A DNA stretch of 45,913 nucleotides, taken from assembly GCA_018057705.1 (NCBI GenBank), contig JAGPDF010000033.1, positions 1 to 45,913 of the forward strand, in the 5' to 3' direction. Origin of the DNA: Thermoanaerobaculia bacterium. GTDB taxonomy: Bacteria > Acidobacteriota > Thermoanaerobaculia > Multivoradales > JAGPDF01. Both the position numbers and the translations under genes were made by a program. Shown here in pieces: positions 1 through 6,533 of the stretch. Within the stretch, counting starts at the first letter, position 1; every line of letters starts with the position of its first letter. Under the pieces are notes generated by a model. It searched no databases and was not told the origin of the DNA. It saw only the letters and a list, made by a program, of their open reading frames with translations.

Positions 1-77
1 CGACCGTGACGATCGCCGACGTCAACCAGTCGAACGGCGTCATCCACGTCGTCGACAGCGTCCTGCTGCCGAACTGA
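1..77 (+). CDS. Fasciclin (FAS1) domain protein, C-terminal fragment
   Basis: The reading frame runs from base 3 to a TGA at 75-77 and enters from outside the window. The last 24 residues include 'NGVIHVVDSVLLPN', the conserved final strand of FAS1 domains (N-G-x-I-H-V-I-D-x-V-L-x-P). FAS1 proteins are secreted or surface-anchored adhesion-type proteins. The protein ends directly after the domain, as in the common one-domain bacterial form. Only the tail is visible, so number of domains, signal peptide and start are unknown. A good intrinsic terminator follows about 70 bases downstream. Confidence 0.75.
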   Translation, partial: TVTIADVNQSNGVIHVVDSVLLPN

Positions 78-149
78 GACGCTGGCGCAGGGAACCCGTC
101 GCACGCTGCCGGCAATCGCCGGACGATGGCGGAAGAGCAGGCAAGTCGA

Positions 150-174
150 GGGCGCCCGCAGGGGCGCCCTTTTT
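150..174 (+). terminator. Rho-independent terminator after the fasciclin gene
   Basis: An 8-bp GC-only stem (150-157 with 162-169, GGGCGCCC on both arms) with a 4-base loop is followed at once by five T residues. It sits between the fasciclin stop and the next plus-strand gene and would end the fasciclin transcript. Confidence 0.8.
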
Positions 175-228
175 CGTCGCATCGCGACCGTGCTGCGCCT
201 GGCGCGGTGTTGATATAGAACTGTGCGT

Positions 229-831
229 ATGAAACGAACAGCGCACCGGGTTCCTGCATTGCTTGCCCTGGCCTCGAGCGTCCTCGCGATCCCGGCTACC
301 GCCCCGGCGCAAGAGGAGCGGAGCTTCCAGCAACTGGTCCAGGAGGCCGGCGCGCTCTTCCAGGCGATGCAACGGCAGCTCGATCTGCGGCAGAAGGAGC
401 TGGAGCGGTTGGCGGAGGTTCTCGAGAGACTGGGCGAAGCCTCGACTTCGCTCTACCGGGACCCACCGAGGACACGCCGCGACACGGCGCTGGCTGCCGT
501 CGAGGAGGCGCGGGCGCTCGCGGCCCAGGAGCCGGCTCTGGACGAGAACGTGCTCGCGATCCTCGACCGTTGTGAGGCGGAGGCCGGGCGCGATGTCACG
601 GGGGAGCGAGGTCCTGAGGCGGCGGCTCGGTTGCTCGCGGATTCGATCCTGCTCGAAGCGGAGACGAACGACAGGGTCCGAAGATTCCTCGCGGATGCCG
701 ACGCGCTCGGGCGCGCGAGCGACGGAATCGCCATGCGAGCGCGCTTCCTCTCCTCCCAGGCGACGCGGGCGCTGGATCGCCTCCTAGCGCTGCGCGCCGT
801 CGCGCTCAGTGAGCGGGATCGGCGCCAGTAG
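229..831 (+). CDS. Hypothetical secreted helical protein
   Basis: A 200-residue protein starting at ATG 229 (an in-frame GTG lies two codons earlier). Residues 1-27 form a Sec-type signal peptide: basic MKRTAHR, a hydrophobic stretch, then an A-x-A site (TAPAQ). The mature part is almost wholly alpha-helical by composition. A Glu/Leu/Gln-rich heptad-like stretch at about residues 35-75 looks like a coiled coil, and Ala/Arg-rich helices follow. No catalytic motif, no lipobox and almost no cysteine (one). I do not recognise a family. There is no clear Shine-Dalgarno; an AT-rich TATAGA at 214-219 lies only about 10 bases before the ATG, so a very short leader is possible. Probably a periplasmic or outer-surface helical protein of unknown role. 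Confidence 0.65.
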   Translation: MKRTAHRVPALLALASSVLAIPATAPAQEERSFQQLVQEAGALFQAMQRQLDLRQKELERLAEVLERLGEASTSLYRDPPRTRRDTALAAVEEARALAAQEPALDENVLAILDRCEAEAGRDVTGERGPEAAARLLADSILLEAETNDRVRRFLADADALGRASDGIAMRARFLSSQATRALDRLLALRAVALSERDRRQ

Positions 832-855
832 CGGGATCGAGGAGAGATCGAGAGT

Positions 856-904
856 GCCGGGTGGTGACACCCGGCCGTTCCTGGTGAGTTCGCTGTTTGC
901 GCTG
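856..904. repeat. Degenerate copy of the tRNA-fMet 3' flank and terminator hairpin
   Basis: An 8-bp stem (856-863 with 868-875) closed by a GTGA loop matches the hairpin at 1711-1730. By eye the ungapped match continues for 49 bases (856-904 against 1711-1759, about 39 identical), running into the region that in the second copy is the tRNA acceptor end. There is no T-tract on either strand, so this copy is a poor terminator. It lies in the 220-base gap between the secreted protein and the reductase gene, which otherwise holds nothing I can name. Confidence 0.5.
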
Positions 905-1051
905 CTCGCCTGACGCCTGCCGAGGCGCGCGCCCCACCTTCCTCGAACCGGTGCGTGAGGGCGGGTACCCGTGGGGACCGAACTGCAGCTGAATGCCGGT
1001 TGCAGGCGGAGCGATAGGCCCGGCGGGGAGCCTGGTCCTAGAATCCTCGCC

Positions 1052-1609
1052 ATGGGACTCCTGACCTTCGCCACCAACGTCACGCTGGACGGATGTGTCG
1101 ACCACCGCGAGGGGATCGCCGACGACCAGACACACGCCTTCTTCGCTCGCCTCATGGACGAGAGCGGGGCGATGCTGTGGGGCCGCGTCACCTACGAGAT
1201 GATGGAGAGCTACTGGCCGGCCGTCGCTCGCGGGGCAGAGGAGGCGCCGCCCGCCTTGCGCGAGTGGGCGGTGAAGCTCGAGGCCAAGCCGAAGTACGTG
1301 GTGTCGTCGACGCGCAGGGACTTCCCGTGGACCAACAGCCACTCCATCGGCGGCGATCTGCGCGCGGGCGTGGAGAAGCTCAAGGACGCGACCCCGGCCG
1401 GCGTGCTCCTCGGCAGCGGCAAGCTCGCGACCGCGCTGGACCGGCTGGATCTGATCGACGAGTACAGGTTCCTCGTCCACCCCAGGATCGCCGGCCACGG
1501 CCCGACCCTGTACCAGAGCGGGCTGCCGGCGACGCGTCAGCTCGAGTTGGTCTCGGCGAGGCCGCTCCGCAACGGCGTGGTGGCGATGCACTACCGCCGC
1601 GCCCGCTGA
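1052..1609 (+). CDS. Dihydrofolate-reductase-family / RibD C-terminal-domain protein
   Basis: A 185-residue protein. The start 'MGLLTFATNVTLDGCVDH' is the classic first strand of the RibD-C/DHFR fold, and 'MLWGRVTYEMMESYWP' is the family's second signature (GRxTYE). Later comes 'GVLLGSGKLATALDRLDLIDEYRFLVHP' (a G-S-x-x-L NADPH-loop type segment), and the C-terminal strand before 'GNGP'-type turns reads 'AGHGPTLYQ'. The length is typical of stand-alone family members in many soil bacteria. These bind NADPH and are annotated as reductases, but their substrates are mostly unknown; they are not proven folate enzymes. ATG 1052 is chosen because it fits the conserved N-terminus exactly; a longer in-frame extension from 971 adds only low-complexity sequence. 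It appears to be a single-gene unit. Confidence 0.8.
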   Translation: MGLLTFATNVTLDGCVDHREGIADDQTHAFFARLMDESGAMLWGRVTYEMMESYWPAVARGAEEAPPALREWAVKLEAKPKYVVSSTRRDFPWTNSHSIGGDLRAGVEKLKDATPAGVLLGSGKLATALDRLDLIDEYRFLVHPRIAGHGPTLYQSGLPATRQLELVSARPLRNGVVAMHYRRAR

Positions 1610-1706
1610 TTCGCAGGAGTCGCACGGCGGTGATCCTCGAGGCGCGCGCGGGGAGCCGGGGGGCCGAGTGCGGCCCGAGCGACCTCGACGAGGCCGCGGA
1701 AGAACA

Positions 1707-1734
1707 AAAGGCCGGGTGGCGACACCCGGCCTTT
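1707..1734 (-). terminator. Intrinsic terminator of the initiator tRNA (possibly bidirectional)
   Basis: A 12-bp stem (AAAGGCCGGGTG pairing with CACCCGGCCTTT) closed by a GCGA loop. Read on the minus strand the hairpin is followed by TTTTGTTCTT, a strong U-rich tail, 15-40 bases after the encoded CCA of the tRNA. On the plus strand only TTT follows, so it may weakly end the reductase transcript as well. Confidence 0.8.
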
Positions 1735-1748
1735 CGTGGAAAATTCGA

Positions 1749-1828
<80 letters not shown>

Positions 1829-1934
1829 GTGCCCGGCAGCAAGCCACCGGGGTCAACGAGGATGACACATCGCCGGCCGCCAGGTCAATCGGGCGGGGCT
1901 CAAGTCGCCCGGGGGCTCCCGTGACGCTCGCAGC

Positions 1935-2351
1935 TCAACTGGCTCCGTCGCCCCGCCCGAGCGCCAGCCTCCCGCCGAGCCAGGCGCAGGGGAGGGAGCT
2001 CGCGGCGAGGAGGATCGGGTACCAGGCGGGGCCGACGTTCTTCGGGATCATCGTGATGGCGCCGATGGTGCCGAGGACGAGGCCGATCGCCCCGAAGACC
2101 CAGACGTGCCGCCAGTCGCTCGCGACGCTCCTGTGGGGTGCGAGCCGCGCGGTGAGCCAGGCGGCGCCGATCGTGATGAGGATGCGATAGGTCAGCGCGA
2201 GGAGATTGAGCTCCGGCTGCGGCATCGGCTCGCCCCACGGCGGGTAGACCTCGAGGACATGCAGGAGCTGGTCGACGGCCAGCGACAGAACGACGACCGT
2301 CAGGAAGCCGGTGAAGACGGCGAGGAAGCTCCTTCGCGGCGCTGCGATCAT
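1935..2351 (-). CDS. Hypothetical four-helix inner-membrane protein
   Basis: A 138-residue, strongly hydrophobic protein. Four membrane segments can be drawn: near residues 8-28 (FLAVFTGFLTVVVLSLAVDQ), 48-68, 82-103 (VWVFGAIGLVLGTIGAI) and 110-130. A short polar loop carries 'YPPWGEPMPQPELN' between the first two. No family is recognised with confidence; small DoxX-unlike proteins of this layout are common in Acidobacteriota-type genomes. The ATG overlaps the stop of the upstream glycosylase gene by four bases (ATGA), so it is translationally coupled as the last gene of the arsR operon. Between it and the tRNA are about 110 bases with no further gene. Confidence 0.65.
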   Translation of the reverse strand: MIAAPRRSFLAVFTGFLTVVVLSLAVDQLLHVLEVYPPWGEPMPQPELNLLALTYRILITIGAAWLTARLAPHRSVASDWRHVWVFGAIGLVLGTIGAITMIPKNVGPAWYPILLAASSLPCAWLGGRLALGRGDGAS

Positions 2352-3115
2352 CTGTCGGTCCTCTTCGGAGTGGGTTTGCGAGCGGTCGGTTGGAGCTCGC
2401 GCAGGGCGTCCTTGCCCACCCAGCGCGGGCCGGGGTCAGTGGCCGCGGCGAGCCGGAGGGCGACCGCGACTGCCGCCCGCCGTAGCGCCGGATTGCGCTT
2501 GCCGGTGGCGCGGAGCGCCATGTTCACCGCCTTCTGGACGTAGGGACGCTCGTCCGTCGCAGCGGCCGCGATGAGCTCGAGGCCGTGCAGGAAGAGCTCG
2601 TCGGGGGCATCGCGGTCGTGGCGCGTGAGCCCCCAGAGGAGGGCGAAGGCAGCGCGGCGCACGTACTCCTCCTTGCGGCCGCTCCACGCTTCCACTCGCG
2701 CCCAGGCGTGCGGCGTGCGGTCGAAGAGCACGAAGCAGACCGTGTCGCAGATCCCCCAGTTGTCGAAGTCGCGCGCCCAGCGGTCCATCTGCGCGACGGT
2801 GACCTTCCCGGGTTCGTCCACGTAGGCCGCGAGCATCCGCGCCTCGAAGATGCCGCTCTGCCAGAGCTCGGCGGCGAGAGCGTGATGCTGCCCCAGGAGC
2901 TTCGCGACGCGCTGGATGTCGCCCACGGCGACGCCCAGTGCCCCGGTCGACGGCAGGGCGTAGCGCGCCATGCCGGCGAGCGTCGCGGGAGTGGCCCGGG
3001 CCTCGAGTGCGGCGAGCGCCGACGGCAGGTCGGGCGGGAGCGCGGCGGGCGCTGCGCGCTGTGGCTTGGCAGCCTCGCGGTGCGGCCGGCGGTCGGGGGA
3101 CCTGCGGGGCGGCAT
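2348..3115 (-). CDS. AlkD-like DNA alkylation repair protein
   Basis: A 255-residue HEAT-like-repeat protein of the AlkC/AlkD DNA glycosylase superfamily, which removes 3- and 7-alkylpurines. The diagnostic segment 'DNWGICDTVC' (residues 118-127) gives W120 and D124 with the W-x3-D spacing of the Bacillus cereus AlkD active site (Trp109/Asp113 there, from family knowledge). An Arg in 'YVRRAAFALLWGL' (153 or 154) stands where the third catalytic residue, Arg148, is expected. The first 30 residues are a basic, Pro/Ala-rich extension not typical of the family. It starts 3 bases after the stop of the AHSA1 gene and overlaps the next gene, so it belongs to the ArsR-led operon. Confidence 0.85.
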   Translation of the reverse strand: MPPRRSPDRRPHREAAKPQRAAPAALPPDLPSALAALEARATPATLAGMARYALPSTGALGVAVGDIQRVAKLLGQHHALAAELWQSGIFEARMLAAYVDEPGKVTVAQMDRWARDFDNWGICDTVCFVLFDRTPHAWARVEAWSGRKEEYVRRAAFALLWGLTRHDRDAPDELFLHGLELIAAAATDERPYVQKAVNMALRATGKRNPALRRAAVAVALRLAAATDPGPRWVGKDALRELQPTARKPTPKRTDR

Positions 3116-3118
3116 CGC

Positions 3119-3610
3119 TCAGGCCGCCGCGATCGTCGGCAGAAGCGCCTCCAGGGTGTCGAAGCCCGCTGCCACGCCGTTCTCCATCGGACTCTTCAGT
3201 ACAGCGTCGCGGATCTCCCGGGTGTCGTAGAGCACCGTCATCGTCAGCGTCGTCACTCCACCCTGTTCCCGGAACTCGACCGTATCGACAGCCTCACCCT
3301 CGTGCCAGGGGTTGTCGAACTTCTCGGTGGCGACGATGCGCAGCCCGGGGACGATCTCGCGGTAGACCCCGCCCATGCCCATCTCGTAACCGGTGGGCGA
3401 CCGCCAGACCCAGCGATAGCTGCCGCCCACCGAGAGATCCATCTCGCAGACCGGAAAGGTCCAGCCGTTGTGCACTCCGAGCCAGCGCTGCAGGTGCTCG
3501 GGCCGTGTGTAGGCCTCCCAGACGAGGGAGCTCGGGGCCGCGAAGGTTCGGGCCATGACGATCTCGCGGTCGGAAGGCGTGGTGATCTCGAGTTTGCCGA
3601 CTCTCTTCAT
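3119..3610 (-). CDS. AHSA1-type SRPBCC domain protein
   Basis: A 163-residue START-like (Bet v 1 fold) protein of the AHSA1 family. It begins 'MKRVGKLEITTPSDREIVMARTF', followed by the family signature 'VWEAYTRPEHLQRWLG' near residues 30-45 and 'MDLSVGGSYRWVW' near 58-70. The C-terminus 'GVAAGFDTLEALLP' is also typical (ensGw..sldrLa). Proteins of this type form a hydrophobic pocket and are very often encoded next to an ArsR regulator. Ligands are rarely known. Its ATG overlaps the arsR stop by four bases (ATGA), which supports this start rather than a longer frame running through arsR. Confidence 0.85.
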   Translation of the reverse strand: MKRVGKLEITTPSDREIVMARTFAAPSSLVWEAYTRPEHLQRWLGVHNGWTFPVCEMDLSVGGSYRWVWRSPTGYEMGMGGVYREIVPGLRIVATEKFDNPWHEGEAVDTVEFREQGGVTTLTMTVLYDTREIRDAVLKSPMENGVAAGFDTLEALLPTIAAA

Positions 3611-3999
3611 CGCTTCTCTCCTTTGGCCTTCGTGCGTTTGCGCTTGCGGTCGCGGACCTTCAGCTCGTCGAGCAGGCTGTCCAGTTGCTGAAAAGAGGCC
3701 TCCCAGTACTCGCGGTAGCGCTCGAGCCACGCGTTCGCTTCGGCGAGGGGCTGCGCTTCGAGGCGCGAGGGGCGGCGCTGGGCGTCGATACCGCGCGACA
3801 CCAGGCCGGCACGTTCGAGGACCTTGATGTGTTTCGAGATCGCCGGCTGACTCATGGCGAACGGCGCGGCGAGCTCGGCGACCGAGGCCTCGCCGCTGGC
3901 GAGGCGGGCGAGGATCGCGCGCCGCGTGGGATCGGCGAGCGCCGCGAAGGTCGCGTCGAGGCGGTCGGAGGTTGGGATCGCATAACCAGACAGTTGCAT
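3607..3999 (-). CDS. ArsR-family transcriptional regulator
   Basis: A 130-residue winged-helix regulator. 'ATFAALADPTRRAILARLASGEASVAELAAPFAMSQPAISKHIKVLERAGLV' is split here as the ArsR start (ALADPTRRAIL, residues 20-30) and the recognition helix (SQPAISKHIKVL, residues 50-61). The metal-binding cysteines of arsenic sensors are absent, so it belongs to the non-metal group usually paired with AHSA1 proteins. The C-terminus is very basic (RDRKRKRTKAKGEKR). ATG 3999 is chosen because it precedes the conserved domain by about 15 residues; a longer upstream frame would read through the likely operator. It is first in a four-gene operon and probably controls it. Confidence 0.87.
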   Translation of the reverse strand: MQLSGYAIPTSDRLDATFAALADPTRRAILARLASGEASVAELAAPFAMSQPAISKHIKVLERAGLVSRGIDAQRRPSRLEAQPLAEANAWLERYREYWEASFQQLDSLLDELKVRDRKRKRTKAKGEKR

Positions 4000-4013
4000 A
4001 ACGCACAGGTTAT
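3982..4013 (-). promoter_or_regulatory. Candidate ArsR operator / promoter region
   Basis: An inverted pair ATAACC (3982-3987) and GGTTAT (4008-4013), 20 bases apart, brackets the arsR start. The region is unusually AT-rich for this genome (TATATACATA at 4011-4020), which on the minus strand supplies several possible -10 elements. The left half lies inside the first codons of arsR. Autoregulation by ArsR is an inference from family behaviour and from this symmetry. Confidence 0.35.
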
Positions 4014-4049
4014 ATACATAGCGATCGACTGTCAAGCCGGCTGCCCGTT

Positions 4050-4085
4050 GCGCCGACCCTTCCGGTAACCCGGAAGGGTCGGCGC
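4050..4085. other. Perfect 16-bp inverted repeat between divergent genes
   Basis: Bases 4050-4065 are exactly complementary to 4070-4085, with a TAAC spacer. The repeat lies between divergent arsR (starts 3999) and the DUF5916 gene (ATG 4101), ending 15 bases before that ATG. There is no T-tract on either side, so it is not an ordinary terminator. In an mRNA from the plus strand it would form a very stable stem covering the expected ribosome-binding zone; as DNA it could be a cruciform or operator. Confidence 0.75.
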
Positions 4086-4100
4086 GCGTATCACCCAGGC

Positions 4101-6380
4101 ATGGACCTCTTGCGCTTCGCGGCCACTGGGCGCCGGTCCGCATTCGCGCTTCTTTTCGTGCTCCTCCTGCAGCCCTGCCTCGGCGCCCATGCCGCGATGG
4201 GTCCGGAGATTCGCATCGCCCGCGTCGCGACCCCGATCGTCGTCGACGGCGACCTCGGGGACCTGGCCTGGCAGGGCGCCGAGCCGATCACGGACTGGCT
4301 CGAGACCAACCCGGGCGACAACATTCCGCCGAAAGTCCGGAGCGTCGCCTGGCTCGCCTACGACGACGACTTCCTCTACGCCGCGTTCGAGTTCGACGAG
4401 CCCGACCCGAAGACGATCCGGGCGCCGCTCGGCGATCGCGACGCCTTGCGCTCGTACACCGATTACGGCGGCGTGATCCTCGATTCGCAGAACGATGGCC
4501 ACACGGCGCAGCTCTTCCTCGCCAACGCCCGCGGCATCCAGTACGACGCGCTCTCGAACGACGCCACCGGCGAAGACGACTCTCCCGACTACTTCTGGGA
4601 CAGCGCCGCGAGGATCACCGCCAACGGCTGGGTGCTCGAGATCCGCATTCCCTTCTCCTCCCTGCGCTACACCGATCCGGACCCGGCGCAGTGGGGGATC
4701 CTGCTCTACCGCAACCGGCCGCGCGACTTCCGCTACCAGATGTTCACCTCACGCCTGCCGCGCGACTCGAGTTGCTTCATCTGCAACTCGCGGCCGCTCG
4801 TCGGCCTCGCCGGACTCTCGGTCGGCTCGCACTACGTCGTGGCCCCCTACGTCGCGGCGAATCAGGCGGCCGCGCCGCGCGACGGTCTCGGCAGCCCTCT
4901 CGCGACCGACGACGCGGAGTTCGACGGTGGCGTCGACGCCAAGTGGATTCCGAATCCCTCGACCGCGATCGACGCGACGGTGAACCCCGACTTCTCGCAG
5001 ATCGAATCGGACGCCGGCCAGATCACGGCGAACGAGCGCTTCGCACTCTTCTTTCCCGAGAAGCGGCCGTTCTTTCTCGAGGGGGTGAATCTCCTCCAGA
5101 CACCGATCCAGGCGGTCTACACCCGCACCTTCACCTCGCCACGCTTCGGACTGCGGGCGACCGGCGGCAGCGAGTCGACCAAGTACACGGCCCTCGTTGG
5201 CCAGGACCGCGGCGGCGGTTCGGTGATCCTCCCCGGCCCCGAAGGCTCGGGGTTCGCCGATCAGGACTTCGCCTCGTACGTCGCAGTGACCCGCGGGCGC
5301 CATGATTTCGCCAAAGCGTTCGTGAGCTTTCTCTACACCGGCCGCGAGAACGAGAGTGGCGACGGCGGTGGCTTCAATCATGTGGCGGGCCCGGACTTCG
5401 AATGGCGGCCGACGCCGCAGGACACCGTGACCGGGCAGCTCCTCTACTCCTGGACCCAGACGCCGAACCGGCCCGAGCTCGCGACCGAGTGGGACGGCCG
5501 CGAGCTCGAGGGCCACGGCGCCAAGCTCTGGGCGCAGCACGCCACCGAGACCTGGGACCTCTTCGGCCAGTACGAGGACTTCTCCGACGATTTCCGTGCC
5601 GACAACGGCTTCGTGCCGCAGGTGGGCTACCGGATGCTCTACGTCGAATCGGGGCGCACCTGGCGTCCGTTGGAGAAGAAGGTGTCGCGCGTCCGGCTCT
5701 TCGGCATCGCCAATCGCGCCGAGACCCAGGGGGGAGAGCTCCTGTCGCAGGAGTTCGTGCCCGGCGTCGGGATGGATGCGACGTGGAACTCCTTCGTCCG
5801 CATCGAGTTCGCCTTCGACGAGGTGGTGAACCAGGGGGTCGCCTTCGACCGCTTCCAGTTCCGTCCCCAGCTCGAGGTCCGCCCCGGCAAGGTCGTGCAG
5901 CAGGTGACGCTGCAGGCGGTCTACGGCGACGACGTCGACTTCGCCAACAATCGCCCGGGCGAGGGCTGGCGCGCCACCCTCAGCGCCAACCTGCAGCCGA
6001 CCGACCACCTCGCTCTGGGCCTCTCGGCGGCCCGCCGCATCCTCGATGTCGACTCCGTCGAGCAGGGCAACGTGATCGCCGGGCGCCTCTTCACCGCCGA
6101 CCTCGCGCGCCTGCGCGCGGTCTACACCTTCAACGCCAGGAGCTGGCTGCGGCTCATCGGCGAATGGGCGGAGACCGAGCGCAACCCGGCGCTCTACACC
6201 TTCGACGTCCGGCCGACGAGCGGCGATTTCTCGGGCTCGGCGGTCTTCGCCTACAAGCTCAACTGGCAGACCGTCTTCTTCCTCGGCGTCGGCGACGAGC
6301 GCACCCAGGACCCGAGCGGCGACCTCCAGCCCCTCGGCCGCCAGGCCTTCTTCAAGATCTCCTACGCCTTCCAGCACTGA
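4101..6380 (+). CDS. DUF5916 protein with N-terminal CBM9-like domain, outer-membrane-type
   Basis: A 759-residue exported protein. The signal peptide spans residues 1-32 (hydrophobic LLFVLLLQP, site near AHA). Residues about 35-230 match the carbohydrate-binding family 9-like fold: 'IVVDGDLGDLAWQGAEPI', then 'YDDDFLYAAFEFDEPDP' and 'NGWVLEIRIPFSSLRY'. The rest is the DUF5916 region: 'NPDFSQIESDAGQITANERFALFFPEKRPFFLEG' is its hallmark stretch (read in parts), followed by alternating aromatic strands ending 'FFKISYAFQH', as expected for a beta-barrel with a C-terminal aromatic residue. Such proteins are widespread in Acidobacteriota and Bacteroidota and probably sit in the outer membrane; their substrate is unknown. 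No clear Shine-Dalgarno precedes the ATG; the large hairpin lies there instead. It appears to be transcribed alone. Confidence 0.82.
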   Translation: MDLLRFAATGRRSAFALLFVLLLQPCLGAHAAMGPEIRIARVATPIVVDGDLGDLAWQGAEPITDWLETNPGDNIPPKVRSVAWLAYDDDFLYAAFEFDEPDPKTIRAPLGDRDALRSYTDYGGVILDSQNDGHTAQLFLANARGIQYDALSNDATGEDDSPDYFWDSAARITANGWVLEIRIPFSSLRYTDPDPAQWGILLYRNRPRDFRYQMFTSRLPRDSSCFICNSRPLVGLAGLSVGSHYVVAPYVAANQAAAPRDGLGSPLATDDAEFDGGVDAKWIPNPSTAIDATVNPDFSQIESDAGQITANERFALFFPEKRPFFLEGVNLLQTPIQAVYTRTFTSPRFGLRATGGSESTKYTALVGQDRGGGSVILPGPEGSGFADQDFASYVAVTRGRHDFAKAFVSFLYTGRENESGDGGGFNHVAGPDFEWRPTPQDTVTGQLLYSWTQTPNRPELATEWDGRELEGHGAKLWAQHATETWDLFGQYEDFSDDFRADNGFVPQVGYRMLYVESGRTWRPLEKKVSRVRLFGIANRAETQGGELLSQEFVPGVGMDATWNSFVRIEFAFDEVVNQGVAFDRFQFRPQLEVRPGKVVQQVTLQAVYGDDVDFANNRPGEGWRATLSANLQPTDHLALGLSAARRILDVDSVEQGNVIAGRLFTADLARLRAVYTFNARSWLRLIGEWAETERNPALYTFDVRPTSGDFSGSAVFAYKLNWQTVFFLGVGDERTQDPSGDLQPLGRQAFFKISYAFQH

Positions 6381-6407
6381 AGCGGATCCGCCCCGGGCTG
6401 GGGCTGC

Positions 6408-6445
6408 GCCGACCCCTCGCCGGGGGAGGGCGGACCGGAGTCGGC
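6408..6445 (+). terminator. Possible terminator-like stem after the DUF5916 gene
   Basis: An outer stem GCCGAC/GTCGGC and an inner stem CCCTC/GAGGG can form 28 bases after the stop. The hairpin is interrupted by a bulge and followed by CCCCCC rather than T residues, so termination is doubtful. The left arm shares the word TGCGCCGACCC with the perfect inverted repeat upstream of the same gene. Confidence 0.25.
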
Positions 6446-6533
6446 CCCCCATTCGCTCTTCCGGATGTAACGGCGGCTCCTGGCCGGTGACAGAGATCTC
6501 CAGACGCCCGAATCCGTCCAGGAGAAAACGTCC

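Noticed and set aside
6408-6445. A strong terminator or riboswitch after the DUF5916 gene.
   Set aside because: The stem is bulged, followed by C rather than T residues, and there is no conserved aptamer that I can recognise.
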